NCBI GenBank assembly: GCA_964512165.1
Contig: CAZEHQ010000039.1
Location: forward strand, 1-24,354
Reading direction: 5' to 3'
Length of the DNA: 24,354 nucleotides
Source of the DNA: UBA8231 sp964512165
GTDB lineage: Bacteria > Latescibacterota > UBA2968 > UBA8231
Made by a program: the position numbers and the translations under genes. Below the pieces are notes generated by a model. The model made no database searches and had not been told where the DNA came from. It saw only the letters and a program-made list of their open reading frames with translations. Shown piece by piece: positions 1-9,441 of the stretch. Each line of letters starts with the position of its first letter. Position 1 is the first letter of the stretch.

Positions 1-1
1 G

Positions 2-949
2 AGCGGTTCCCTGATGCTGGCCGCCGCCGCGGCCCTGGGCGGCGCCGGGAGCGGCAGCACCCTCGTCGACGAGGTCGCCGCCGCGGGCGTCTCCCACGGG
101 GGTCCGGCGGCGGCGCTGGCGGCGGCGGCCCTGGCCATGCAGATCCCGCTGGTGCCGTTCCATACCTGGCTGGTCCCGGTGTGCACATCCGGCGCCCTCT
201 CCGGGCGGATCCTGATCTCCGGCGCCTGGTGCGCGGTGGGAGCCTTCGGTCTGCTGCGATTCTGGTTGGCCCTGTTTCCGGCCGAAGGCCTGGCGGCCTC
301 GCCGTGGCTGGTCCTGTGGGCCGGCTCCAGCGCTCTGTGGACGGCGATGCTGGCGATCGTCCAGCCGCGTCCCGGCCTGTCCCCGCGGGCAGCCCTGGCG
401 GTGGCCTCCACCGGCGGCCTGATGGCTGCCGGCCTCTTCGCGCCGGGCAGCCTCCAGGCCCTGGGAGCCGCGGTCCTGGCTGCGGGCATCGCCCTGCCGC
501 GCGCCTCCCTGCTGCTTCTCGCCCTGTGGATCGAGGACCGGGGAGCGGGCGGTCTGCGCACCGCATGGGCCTGGCTGGCCCTGGGTCTGACCGTGGCCGC
601 CGTCCCGGGGGGCGGGGCCGTGCCCGGTTGGCTGACCTTGGTGGCGGGGGTCCTGGCAGCCCACCCGGGCCTGGGCTGGCTCCTCATCCTGTCATCGGGA
701 GTCCTCGCGGTAGCGCTCCTCGATCCGGTGGTGGACCTGGCGCGGAGACCGGCTTCGTCCGGCCGCGGGGCCCTGCGCCGGGTTCTGCCCCTGGTCATCG
801 TCACCGCCGGGGTCGTCGGTCTGCGCCCGGAGCCGCTGCTGTCCGGGGTCCGGCCGGCCATCGAGCGCACGCTGCCGGGTCCCTCGACCTCCACCGGGCC
901 GGGGGTGAAGGCGGCCCCGGCCGCGCATGCGGGGGGCATCCGCCCGTGA
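2..949 (+). CDS. NuoM-like antiporter-type membrane subunit, 5'-truncated by window edge
   Basis: This is the C-terminal 315 or so residues of a complex I / Mrp-type proton-conducting membrane subunit; the frame is open to the window edge, so the true start lies outside. The hallmark stretch PLVPFHTWL and the following GLLRFWLALFP align by eye with NuoM, and the rest is a series of hydrophobic helices ending in a short polar tail. Residues usually needed for pumping are not where they should be. The lysine of the AVK-P motif is Gln (codon 140-142), the TM8 lysine is Ala (233-235), the TM12 glutamate is Trp (629-631), and the KRLIAYSS-H motif is lost. It overlaps the NuoN-like gene by the bases GTGA, so the two are translationally coupled. 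It is a real gene by frame and homology, but whether it moves protons is doubtful. Confidence 0.8.
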   Translation, partial: SGSLMLAAAAALGGAGSGSTLVDEVAAAGVSHGGPAAALAAAALAMQIPLVPFHTWLVPVCTSGALSGRILISGAWCAVGAFGLLRFWLALFPAEGLAASPWLVLWAGSSALWTAMLAIVQPRPGLSPRAALAVASTGGLMAAGLFAPGSLQALGAAVLAAGIALPRASLLLLALWIEDRGAGGLRTAWAWLALGLTVAAVPGGGAVPGWLTLVAGVLAAHPGLGWLLILSSGVLAVALLDPVVDLARRPASSGRGALRRVLPLVIVTAGVVGLRPEPLLSGVRPAIERTLPGPSTSTGPGVKAAPAAHAGGIRP

Positions 950-2352
950 GATGGACGGACCTGGCAGGTCCGGACCTGGCCCCGGAGACGAGCCTGGGAC
1001 TGCTGGCCATCGGCCTGGCCCTGCTCGACGCCGTGCTCTGGCCCCGTCGTCCCGGCCGCGCGCCGGTCTTCCTCACCCTGGGGGGCCTCCTGGTGGCCCT
1101 GTCCCTGTCGCTGCAGGCCTGGGACCCCGTCTCCCTGGGGCGGCACGGACTGCTGTACGCCGATCCGGTGGCCGCCTTCGCCGACCTGCTGATCCTGGGG
1201 GGAGCCGTGCTCGCGAGCCTGCTGGCGGCGGGCTCTCCCGCCCCCGCCGGTGTCCGGGCGGCGGCCGGCGTGCTGACGGTCCTGGGCGTCCTGGGCGCCA
1301 TGGTAGCCGTCTCCGCCCGGGATCTGGTGGTCCTGTTCGTCGGTCTGGAGCTGTCCTCCGCGAGTCTGATCGCCGGCAACGCCCTCGGACCCGCCGCCGC
1401 CAGCCGCGCCGCCCTGCGCCAGGCCGGTCCCATGGCCGCCGCCACGGGTCTGACCCTCCTGGGCATCGCCTGCCTGTGGGCGGGAGCCGGCACCTCCCAG
1501 TGGGAACAACTGACCAGGGGCATGGACGCCGGGTCCGCGGCGATGACCGTCACCGGGGGAGGTCTGTTGCTGACGGGCCTCGCGGTGCGCGCCGGGGTCG
1601 TGCCTTTCCACTACTGGGTTGGCGAGATCAGCGCCGGCTGCGCACCCTCGGCGGTGATGCTGACAGTGGCTGTGTCCGTGGTGCCGGCCCTGGTGGTCGG
1701 CGGCCGGCTGGTGGAGATCCTGGCCGAGGTCCGTCCGGACCTGCCGTCGCTGCTGCTGGCGGCTTCGCTGGTGACGGTGGCGGCCGGCAACCTGCTGGCC
1801 CTGTGGCGGCGGAGGCTCACCGCGCTGCTCGGGTACGGCGTGGTGATCCAGGCGGGATATGGCCTGGCGGCGCTTGCGGCGGGCCCCGGCCCCTCTCCCG
1901 GCCTGTGGCTGCAGCTCACGGCGGCGGTCCTCGCCCTCGGGGGAGGCCTGGCGGTGAGCGGCCTCATCGGCCGGGGAGGGACGGCGGCCGGACTGGCCCG
2001 CCGCGAGCCGTTGGCCGGCGGCGCCCTGTGCGTCTGCCTCATCGCTCTCGCCGGCCTGCCGCCCACGGCTGCCTTCCCCGCCCGTGCGGCGCTGTTCGCA
2101 GGTCTCGCCGAGACCTCGTCGGCAGGCTTCGTCCTGCTGCTGGCCAACGCTCTGCTCAGCGCCTGGGTCTTTCTCCGCTTCGCCGCCCGCGTCGCCTGGG
2201 GGCGGGAGCAGACCGCGGGGACATGGGCGCCGGATGCGGGGAGCCTTTCCGCGGCGCTCCTGAGCGCCGGGCTGTTGCTGCTGCTGGGCCTGTGGCCGGC
2301 GCCCGTGGCCCGGACGGCGGAGGTCGCCGGGGCGGCGGCGGGGTTCCGATGA
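946..2352 (+). CDS. NuoN-like proton-conducting membrane subunit
   Basis: A 468-residue multi-pass membrane protein of the NADH-quinone oxidoreductase N / antiporter family, close to the usual NuoN length. I chose the GTG at 946 because it overlaps the upstream stop (GTGA) and gives a family-length product; the frame stays open further upstream only by chance. The TM5 glutamate is kept in FVGLELSS (about residue 140), and GVVPFHYW marks the TM7 region. The TM7 lysine is Arg (codon 1588-1590), the TM8 lysine appears to be Ser (1675-1677), and the TM12 lysine is Arg (2083-2085). It therefore keeps more charge than its NuoM-like partner. It overlaps the AtpZ-like gene by ATGA, linking it to the ATP synthase cluster. 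The alignments were made by eye. Confidence 0.82.
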   Translation: MRWTDLAGPDLAPETSLGLLAIGLALLDAVLWPRRPGRAPVFLTLGGLLVALSLSLQAWDPVSLGRHGLLYADPVAAFADLLILGGAVLASLLAAGSPAPAGVRAAAGVLTVLGVLGAMVAVSARDLVVLFVGLELSSASLIAGNALGPAAASRAALRQAGPMAAATGLTLLGIACLWAGAGTSQWEQLTRGMDAGSAAMTVTGGGLLLTGLAVRAGVVPFHYWVGEISAGCAPSAVMLTVAVSVVPALVVGGRLVEILAEVRPDLPSLLLAASLVTVAAGNLLALWRRRLTALLGYGVVIQAGYGLAALAAGPGPSPGLWLQLTAAVLALGGGLAVSGLIGRGGTAAGLARREPLAGGALCVCLIALAGLPPTAAFPARAALFAGLAETSSAGFVLLLANALLSAWVFLRFAARVAWGREQTAGTWAPDAGSLSAALLSAGLLLLLGLWPAPVARTAEVAGAAAGFR

Positions 2353-2597
2353 GTCCCGGCGGCGACGGGCAGCGGGGAGCGCTTGGCGAGGTCGGCCGCC
2401 TGGCCGGCCTCGGCCTGCAGTTCGCCGTGACCGTGGCCCTGTGCGCCGCCGGTGGGTGGTGGGCCGACGGCGGGCTCGGAACGTCGCCGTGGCTGCTGAT
2501 CGCGGGGGCCCTCATCGGCGCCGCGGCAGCGTTCTTCCAAATCTGCCGGGCCCTGGTCTCCGGCGGCCGGTCGAAGGATCTCGAGAAAGGGGAATGA
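2349..2597 (+). CDS. atpZ: AtpZ/AtpI-family ATP synthase assembly-type protein
   Basis: An 82-residue protein with two predicted transmembrane helices (about residues 18-36 and 46-67), matching the AtpZ (F0F1-ATPase accessory) pattern. It has a first helix ending in GWWADGGLGTSPW, which resembles the G-x-W-x-D-x-x-x-G-T-x-P signature, then a second small-residue helix and a charged tail. Members of this family sit upstream of Fo genes and have been linked to c-ring assembly or to magnesium/calcium transport. The start ATG overlaps the NuoN-like stop and the stop overlaps the next start (both ATGA), so it is embedded in a coupled operon. The family call rests on the motif, size and position. 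Confidence 0.75.
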   Translation: MSPGGDGQRGALGEVGRLAGLGLQFAVTVALCAAGGWWADGGLGTSPWLLIAGALIGAAAAFFQICRALVSGGRSKDLEKGE

Positions 2598-2896
2598 CCA
2601 TGCAGGATCCATGGATCGCCGCCGCCGCAGGAGTCCTGGTGGCCGCTGCAAGTGCCGTCATCGCCTGGATCGGTCTGCGCCTCGGCGCGAGGCACCCCCG
2701 GGCCCTGGTGGTCGCCATCCTCGGGGGCACCGTGGCCAGGCTGATGCTGGTGGCCGCCGTCTCCCTGATCCTGCTGTGGTTCACGGATACCCACAGGACC
2801 GGCTACGCCGCCGGGCTGATCGCGGCCTACCTGGTCTTTCTCGCCCTGGAGGTGGTCCTCGTGGCCCGCGGCGCCGGCCGCCACCGGCGGCCCTGA
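2594..2896 (+). CDS. AtpI-like small membrane protein (ATP synthase I family)
   Basis: A 100-residue protein with three predicted membrane helices (about residues 8-27, 38-62 and 70-92) and an Arg-containing start to the second helix (GGTVARLML). It ends in a short basic tail. Size, topology and its place just before atpB match the ATP synthase subunit I / AtpR group, thought to help c-ring assembly. A second in-frame ATG lies at 2600; I prefer 2594 because it overlaps the AtpZ-like stop. It could instead be an AtpR-like protein of the N-ATPase type, but the gene order and the c subunit here are those of an ordinary H+ F-ATPase. Confidence 0.65.
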   Translation: MTMQDPWIAAAAGVLVAAASAVIAWIGLRLGARHPRALVVAILGGTVARLMLVAAVSLILLWFTDTHRTGYAAGLIAAYLVFLALEVVLVARGAGRHRRP

Positions 2897-2902
2897 GGGC
2901 TG

Positions 2903-2931
2903 TTGACAAGACCTCGGGGCACACACATTTT
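2903..2931 (+). promoter_or_regulatory. Probable sigma-70 promoter upstream of atpB
   Basis: A perfect -35 (TTGACA, 2903-2908), a 17-bp spacer and a weak -10 (CATTTT, 2926-2931) lie in the 125-bp gap after the AtpI-like gene. This gap is visibly less GC-rich than its surroundings and is the longest in the cluster. The promoter would let the ATP synthase genes be transcribed apart from the NuoM/NuoN-like genes, with a leader of about 85 nt. Confidence 0.5.
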
Positions 2932-3004
2932 TCTCCCGGCCGCGCAACAGGGCCAACCGCCAAGTTCCACAATTCCTCAAGTTTTCTACCCGGTACCCCT
3001 GGCC

Positions 3005-3019
3005 ACTCCCGGGGGGAGT
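3005..3019 (+). promoter_or_regulatory. atpB: Hairpin covering the atpB ribosome binding site
   Basis: ACTCCC (3005-3010) can pair perfectly with GGGAGT (3014-3019) across a GGG loop. The 3' arm and loop contain the only purine-rich Shine-Dalgarno tract for atpB, whose ATG is at 3022. The fold would hide the ribosome binding site, so it may limit the translation of subunit a. The pairing is seen directly; the function is inferred. Confidence 0.45.
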
Positions 3020-3021
3020 CA

Positions 3022-3876
3022 ATGGCAGGAGAGGCGTCCGCCGCCGAAGGCGCGGACAATCAAGTAGACGTCATCGGGCACGTCCTGGACCACGATTCCA
3101 TGGAGGTGCCCTTCGTCAACGCCCACCACATCTTCGACGGTCACATCGATCTTCGGGGCCTGTCCGAGGCACTGGGACTGGCCGAGCCGATCTTCGGCGT
3201 CGACATGTCCATCACCCGCCACGTGATGGTCATGTGGCTGGCCAGCGGACTCCTCGTCCTCACCATGCTGGCCTGCTTCCGCCGCCCCGCCCTCGTGCCG
3301 TCGGGTCTGGCCAACCTCCTCGAGACCATCGTCCTCTTCCTGCGCGACGAGGTCGTCCTGCCCGTGATGGGCGAGGGAGGCCGCGCCTACCTGCCCTTCC
3401 TGCTCACCATCTTCTTCTTCATCCTGTACTGCAACCTCTTCGGCCTGCTGCCGTACAGCGCCACGGCGACCGGGAACATCAGCGTCACCGCCGCCCTCGC
3501 CCTGATCTCCTTCGCCGTCACCCAAGGGGCGGGCATCCTCAACAACGGCTTTTTCGGCCACTGGAAGAACCTGGTGCCGTCGGGCCTGCCGGCGCCGCTG
3601 CTGATCATCCTCGTCCCCATCGAGATCATCGGCATGCTGGCCAAGCCCTTCGCCCTCTGCATCCGCCTCTTCGCCAACATGATCGCCGGCCACGTCGCCA
3701 TCCTCGTCTTCCTCGGCATGATCATCATGCTGAAGAGCTACTGGGTGGCCCCGGCCTCGGTCGTCCTGGCGGCGGCGCTCTACCTGCTGGAGATCTTCAT
3801 CGCCTTCATCCAGGCCTTCATCTTCACGCTGCTCACGGCTCTGTTCGTGAACATGGCAGCCCACCCGGAACACTGA
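3022..3876 (+). CDS. atpB: F1Fo ATP synthase subunit a
   Basis: Subunit a (284 residues) forms the two half-channels of Fo and works with the c-ring to pass protons. The essential arginine is in CIRLFANMIAGH (Arg215, codon 3664-3666), and the later helix keeps a conserved Gln in FIAFIQAFIF. The protein has a polar, acidic N-terminal stretch of about 65 residues before the first helix (MVMWLASGLLVLTML), as in other long bacterial forms. The ATG at 3022 is preceded by GGGGGGAG at 3011-3018. It is followed 15 bp later by atpE. Confidence 0.96.
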   Translation: MAGEASAAEGADNQVDVIGHVLDHDSMEVPFVNAHHIFDGHIDLRGLSEALGLAEPIFGVDMSITRHVMVMWLASGLLVLTMLACFRRPALVPSGLANLLETIVLFLRDEVVLPVMGEGGRAYLPFLLTIFFFILYCNLFGLLPYSATATGNISVTAALALISFAVTQGAGILNNGFFGHWKNLVPSGLPAPLLIILVPIEIIGMLAKPFALCIRLFANMIAGHVAILVFLGMIIMLKSYWVAPASVVLAAALYLLEIFIAFIQAFIFTLLTALFVNMAAHPEH

Positions 3877-3891
3877 GGAGGAATCGACCCA

Positions 3892-4113
3892 ATGGATCTC
3901 GCGTACATGGGCGCCGCCATCGGCGCCGGTCTCGGCGCCATCGGCGCGGGCATAGGCATCGGCCTGCTCGCCGCCGGCGCCCTCGAAGGGATCTCGCGCC
4001 AGCCCGAAGCGGTGGCCGACATCCGCACCAACATGATCATCGCCGCCGCCCTCATCGAGGGAGTCGCGCTGCTGGCGGAGATCATCTGCGTCCTCGTGGT
4101 GGTGACCAAGTAG
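3892..4113 (+). CDS. atpE: F1Fo ATP synthase subunit c
   Basis: The 73-residue proteolipid forms the rotating ring of Fo. It is a two-helix hairpin with a glycine-rich first helix (GAGLGAIGAGIGIG), the polar loop RQPE (36-39) and the ion-binding Glu56 in the second helix (AALIEGVAL). The sodium-site residues are absent: the first-helix Gln is Ile, and Glu56 is followed by Gly-Val rather than Ser/Thr-Thr. This points to proton coupling. A strong GAGGAGG overlaps the atpB stop, and atpF starts one base after this stop. Confidence 0.96.
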   Translation: MDLAYMGAAIGAGLGAIGAGIGIGLLAAGALEGISRQPEAVADIRTNMIIAAALIEGVALLAEIICVLVVVTK

Positions 4114-4114
4114 C

Positions 4115-4618
4115 ATGGACCTGCTCAGCCCACATCCGGGTCTCATCCTGTGGACGATCATCACCTTCGCGGTGGTGCTCCTCATCCTCAGGGCCAAGGT
4201 GTGGGGTCCCCTGCTGGCGGCCCTGGACGAGCGTGAGAACCGCATCCGCGAGTCTCTCGAGAGCGCCGACCGGGCCCGGGAGGAGGCCCAGGCGCGGCTG
4301 GCGGAGCACGAGGAGAGGCTCGCCGGGGCGGAGTCCGAGGCGCGCCGTATCGTGGCCGAGGCGCGGGAAGCGGCCGAGCAGGTGGGCGCCCGCATCGTCG
4401 AGGAGGCCCGCCAGGAGGCGCAGCGCACCGCCGACCGGGCTTCGGAGAGCATCGAAGCGGAGAAGCGCGCCGCCCTGATCGAGCTGCGCGAGGCGGCGGC
4501 CGACATGGCCGTACAGGCCGCCGGCGCCATCCTCGACGCCGAGCTCGATGGCGAGCGCAACCGCAAGCTCGCCGACGACTTCATCGGACGTCTGCCGCAG
4601 TCGCAGCCGTCCGCCTGA
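4115..4618 (+). CDS. atpF: F1Fo ATP synthase subunit b
   Basis: A 167-residue peripheral-stalk subunit. One N-terminal membrane helix (about residues 10-27, LILWTIITFAVVLLILRAKV) is followed by the typical VWGPLLAALDERENRIRESL motif. A long, highly charged Ala/Glu/Arg coiled coil then extends to about residue 150. It dimerises and holds the F1 head through delta. Length and motif match ordinary AtpF; only one b-type gene is present, so the stalk is presumably a homodimer. Confidence 0.95.
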   Translation: MDLLSPHPGLILWTIITFAVVLLILRAKVWGPLLAALDERENRIRESLESADRAREEAQARLAEHEERLAGAESEARRIVAEAREAAEQVGARIVEEARQEAQRTADRASESIEAEKRAALIELREAAADMAVQAAGAILDAELDGERNRKLADDFIGRLPQSQPSA

Positions 4619-4634
4619 GGGGACGGACCGCCCG

Positions 4635-5177
4635 ATGGCCAAGGCAACCGAGCTGGTCCGGCGCTACGCCGTGACCCTCCTCGAAGCGGCGGAGGAGTCC
4701 GGCGTCACCGGGGAGGTGCGCCGCGACCTGGAGGGGCTGGCGGCCACCCTGCGCGCCTCCGGGGAGCTGCGGGAGTTCCTCGGCAACCGCCTCGTCGACG
4801 GGGCCACGGCCTCGAAGGCGCTGGAGGCCGTGCTGGCCGGCAAGGTGCAGCCTCTCACCCTCAACTTCACCCGTCTCGTGGCCGTCCGGCGCCGAGGCCC
4901 CGCCCTGGCGGAGATGGTCGACGCGGCCCTGGCCATGCTCGACGAGCGCGCCGGGGTCGATACCGCCGAGGTCCGCAGCGCAACGTCCCTGACGCCCGGG
5001 CAGGTCGAGGCCCTGGGCAGTCGCCTGTCGCACTACACAGGCCGCAGGGTGAGCGTGCGGGCCGAAGTGGACGAGTCGCTCCGCGGCGGTCTTGTCGCCC
5101 GCATCGGCGACACCGTCTTCGACGCCTCCGTCGACACCCAGCTGCGCCGCCTGCGGGACCGCCTCGTGAGCGCCTGA
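4635..5177 (+). CDS. atpH: F1Fo ATP synthase subunit delta
   Basis: A 180-residue OSCP/delta subunit linking the b stalk to the alpha subunits. The N-terminal helical domain begins with the typical RRYAVTLLEAAEE. The C-terminal part has the family's closing pattern, VDESLRGGLVARIGDTVFDASVDTQLRRLRDRL. The ATG at 4635 is chosen because it gives the standard N-terminus; an open extension upstream overlaps atpF and shows no family similarity. It lies 16 bp after atpF and 47 bp before atpA. Confidence 0.94.
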   Translation: MAKATELVRRYAVTLLEAAEESGVTGEVRRDLEGLAATLRASGELREFLGNRLVDGATASKALEAVLAGKVQPLTLNFTRLVAVRRRGPALAEMVDAALAMLDERAGVDTAEVRSATSLTPGQVEALGSRLSHYTGRRVSVRAEVDESLRGGLVARIGDTVFDASVDTQLRRLRDRLVSA

Positions 5178-5224
5178 GGGCCGGCCGCAGCCAACTGCAA
5201 CCAATTCAGGAACGAGAGAGCCGA

Positions 5225-6750
<1,526 letters not shown>

Positions 6751-6751
<1 letters not shown>

Positions 6752-7605
6752 TGGCGACCCTTCGGCAGCTGCGGACGCGGGTTGCGTCGATCGGCAACAT
6801 CCAGCGGGTCACGAACGCCATGTACATGGTGGCCGCCGCCAAGATGCGGCGCGCCCAGGACGCCATCGAGTCGGCCCGCCCCTACGCCGAGCAGATCGAC
6901 CGGACGCTGCGGCGCATCCAGGGCAGCGTCGAGTCCGATCACGCCCTGTTCCGGCAGCGCGAGGTCCGGCGCCTGTCGGTGGTGGTGGTCAGCGCCGACC
7001 GCGGACTGTGCGGCGGCTTCAACGGCAACGTCGGGCGCCAGGCCCGCCAGGAGCTGGAGTCGCAGGCAGGCGTCGAGATCGAGTTGACCACCGTGGGGCG
7101 CAAGGGGCGCGACTTCCTGGCCAGCCGCGGCTTCGAGGCCTCAAGACATCACGCCGACGTCTTCCGCCAGTTGGAGTTCGCCACCGCCGCGCAGATCGCC
7201 CGCGGACTCACCGCCGACTACGCCGCCGAGCGCACCGACCGCGCCCTGCTGATCTTCTCCGAGTTCCGGTCCGTGGCCAGCCAGGTACCGGTGGTGCGTC
7301 AGCTGCTGCCCATCGCGCCGCCGGAGGACCAGGATCCGGGGGCGGGCAGCTGCATCTTCGAGCCCGGTCCGGAGCGCCTGTTGGAAGCCCTCGTACCGCG
7401 CCACGTGAGCTTCCAGGTATGGCGGGCCCTGCTGGAGACCAACGCCGGGTTCTTCGCCGCCCAGATGGCGGCCATGGACAACGCCACCAAGAATGCCGGA
7501 GACCTGATCACCGAGCTGACCCGCGAGGTCAACAAGGAGCGCCAGAGCTCGATCACCCTCGAGCTGATGGACATCATCGGCGGCGCCGAGGCCGTCGCCC
7601 AGTAA
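6751..7605 (+). CDS. atpG: F1Fo ATP synthase subunit gamma
   Basis: The 284-residue central rotor shaft. The N-terminal helix has the family pattern LRTRVASIGNIQRVTNAMYMVAAAKM, the middle carries SADRGLCGGFN, and the C-terminal helix ends with MDNATKNAGDLI and RQSSITLELMDIIGGAEA. It starts with GTG at 6751, overlapping the atpA stop by one base, so translation is coupled. No unusual insertion is visible. Confidence 0.95.
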
Positions 7606-7622
7606 CAGACGAAGGGACAAGG

Positions 7623-9023
7623 ATGAAGGAAGGAACCGTCAAGGAAATCATCGGCGTCGTCGTCGACGTCGACTTCGCCGGGGGCGAGCTGCCGCCGATC
7701 TACAACGCCTTGGAGGTGGCCGAGGAGGACCGTCCGGGCGACGAGCGGCTCGTCCTCGAGGTGCAGCAGCACCTGGGCGAGAGCCTGGTGCGCTGCGTGG
7801 CCATGGACGCCACCGACGGCATGGGGCGCGGCGCCCGGGTCGTCGACACCGGCGGCCCGATCCAGGTGCCCGTGGGCGAGGCCGCCCTGGGCCGCCTGTT
7901 CAACGTCATCGGCGAGCCGATCGACGGCAAGGGCCCCCTGCCCGAGGAGACGCCGCGGCGGCCCCTGCACCGCGAGCCTCCCGCCCACGAGGACCAGGTC
8001 ACCACCGACCAGATGCTCGAGACCGGCATCAAGGTCATGGACCTGATCTGCCCCTTCGCCCGCGGCGGCAAGCTCGGCCTCTTCGGCGGCGCCGGCGTCG
8101 GCAAGACGGTGATCCTCACCGAGCTGATCAACAACGTCGCCTCCGGACATGGCGGCTACTCGGTCTTCGCCGGCGTCGGCGAGCGCACCCGCGAGGGCAA
8201 CGACCTGCTCGGCGAGCTCGAGGAGTCGGGCGTGATCGACAAGACCGCCATGGTCTTCGGGCAGATGAACGAGCCGCCCGGGGCGCGGCAGCGAATCGCC
8301 CTGACCGGGCTGACCATCGCCGAGCACTTCCGCGACGAGAGCGGCCAGGACGTGCTGTTCTTCGTCGACAACATCTTCCGCTTCATCCTCGCCGGCGCCG
8401 AGGTCTCGGCCCTGCTCGGCCGCATGCCTTCCGCCGTCGGCTACCAGCCGACGCTGGCCACCGAGATGGGCGCCCTCCAGGAGCGCATCACCACGACCCG
8501 GAGCGGATCCATCACCTCGGTGCAGGCGATCTACGTGCCCGCCGACGACTACACCGACCCGGGAGTCGTCTCCGCCTTCGCCCACCTAGACGGCCGCATC
8601 GTCCTGGAGCGGGCCCTGGCCGACCAGGGCCTCTACCCGGCGGTCGATCCCCTGGCCTCCAGCTCCCGCATCCTCGACCCGCGGGTGGTCGGCGACGAGC
8701 ACTACGACGTGGCCCAGCGGGTGCAGGAGATCCTGCAGCGCTACCGCGACCTGCGCGAGATCATCGCCATCCTCGGCATCGACGAACTGTCCGACGAGGA
8801 CAAGCTGGTCGTCTCCCGGGCCCGCAAGATCCAGTTCTTCCTCACCCAGCCCATGCACGTGGCCGAGGCCTTCACCGGCAAGCCGGGGGCCTACGTCAAG
8901 ATCGAGGACACGGTGCGCGGCTTCCGGGAGATCGTCGAGGGCGCCCACGACGACGTGCCGGAGCAGGCCTTCTTCCTCGTGGGCACCATCGAGGACGCCC
9001 TGGCGGAGGCCGAGAAGCTGTAG
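7623..9023 (+). CDS. atpD: F1Fo ATP synthase subunit beta (catalytic)
   Basis: The 466-residue catalytic subunit. The Walker A motif GGAGVGKT and the catalytic-Glu stretch GVGERTREGNDL are present, as are FFVDNIFRF (Walker B) and the DELSDEDK stretch that follows the DELSEED pattern. The ATG at 7623, with GAAGGGA upstream, gives the standard N-terminus; the frame is open upstream inside atpG only by chance. It lies 17 bp after atpG and 3 bp before atpC. Length and motifs are typical. Confidence 0.97.
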   Translation: MKEGTVKEIIGVVVDVDFAGGELPPIYNALEVAEEDRPGDERLVLEVQQHLGESLVRCVAMDATDGMGRGARVVDTGGPIQVPVGEAALGRLFNVIGEPIDGKGPLPEETPRRPLHREPPAHEDQVTTDQMLETGIKVMDLICPFARGGKLGLFGGAGVGKTVILTELINNVASGHGGYSVFAGVGERTREGNDLLGELEESGVIDKTAMVFGQMNEPPGARQRIALTGLTIAEHFRDESGQDVLFFVDNIFRFILAGAEVSALLGRMPSAVGYQPTLATEMGALQERITTTRSGSITSVQAIYVPADDYTDPGVVSAFAHLDGRIVLERALADQGLYPAVDPLASSSRILDPRVVGDEHYDVAQRVQEILQRYRDLREIIAILGIDELSDEDKLVVSRARKIQFFLTQPMHVAEAFTGKPGAYVKIEDTVRGFREIVEGAHDDVPEQAFFLVGTIEDALAEAEKL

Positions 9024-9026
9024 CCC

Positions 9027-9428
9027 ATGGCCGACTATCCATTGCGCATCGTCACCCCTGAGCGCCTCTTGTTCTCCGGCACGGTGTCGAGCCTGCGGGC
9101 GCCCGGGAGCGAGGGCTCCTTCGGGGTCCTGGCGAGACACGCCCCCATGGTGGCGGCCCTGAAGGCGGGCCCCCTCTCCTTCGTGGAGGAGGCCGGGCGC
9201 CGCTCCCTGGCGGTGAGCGGCGGCTTCGTCGAGGTCTCCGGCGAGGGCGTCGCGGTGCTGGCCGAGACCGCCGAGTACGACTCCGAGATCGACGTGCCCC
9301 GGGCCGAGGGCGCCCGCGACCGGGCGCGGCAGCGGCTGAGCTCGCAGGTCGACATCGACGCCGACCGTGCCCGGGCAGCCCTGCTGAGGGCCCTGACCCG
9401 CCTCCGGGTGGCCGGTCCGAGCCAGTAG
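9027..9428 (+). CDS. atpC: F1Fo ATP synthase subunit epsilon
   Basis: A 133-residue epsilon subunit. The N-terminal beta-sandwich begins with LRIVTPERLLFSG and contains GSEGSFGVLARHAPMV. The C-terminal helical pair (from about residue 88) is rich in Arg and Ala and could act in inhibiting ATP hydrolysis. It completes the order B-E-F-H-A-G-D-C and is followed after 13 bp by the prenyl synthase gene. Confidence 0.94.
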   Translation: MADYPLRIVTPERLLFSGTVSSLRAPGSEGSFGVLARHAPMVAALKAGPLSFVEEAGRRSLAVSGGFVEVSGEGVAVLAETAEYDSEIDVPRAEGARDRARQRLSSQVDIDADRARAALLRALTRLRVAGPSQ

Positions 9429-9441
9429 GGAGGGGGGCCCA

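Noticed and set aside
3892..4113. A sodium-dependent ATP synthase or N-ATPase
   Set aside because: Suggested by the accessory genes upstream, but the c subunit lacks the sodium-site Gln and the Ser/Thr after the Glu, and the gene order is the ordinary B-E-F-H-A-G-D-C.
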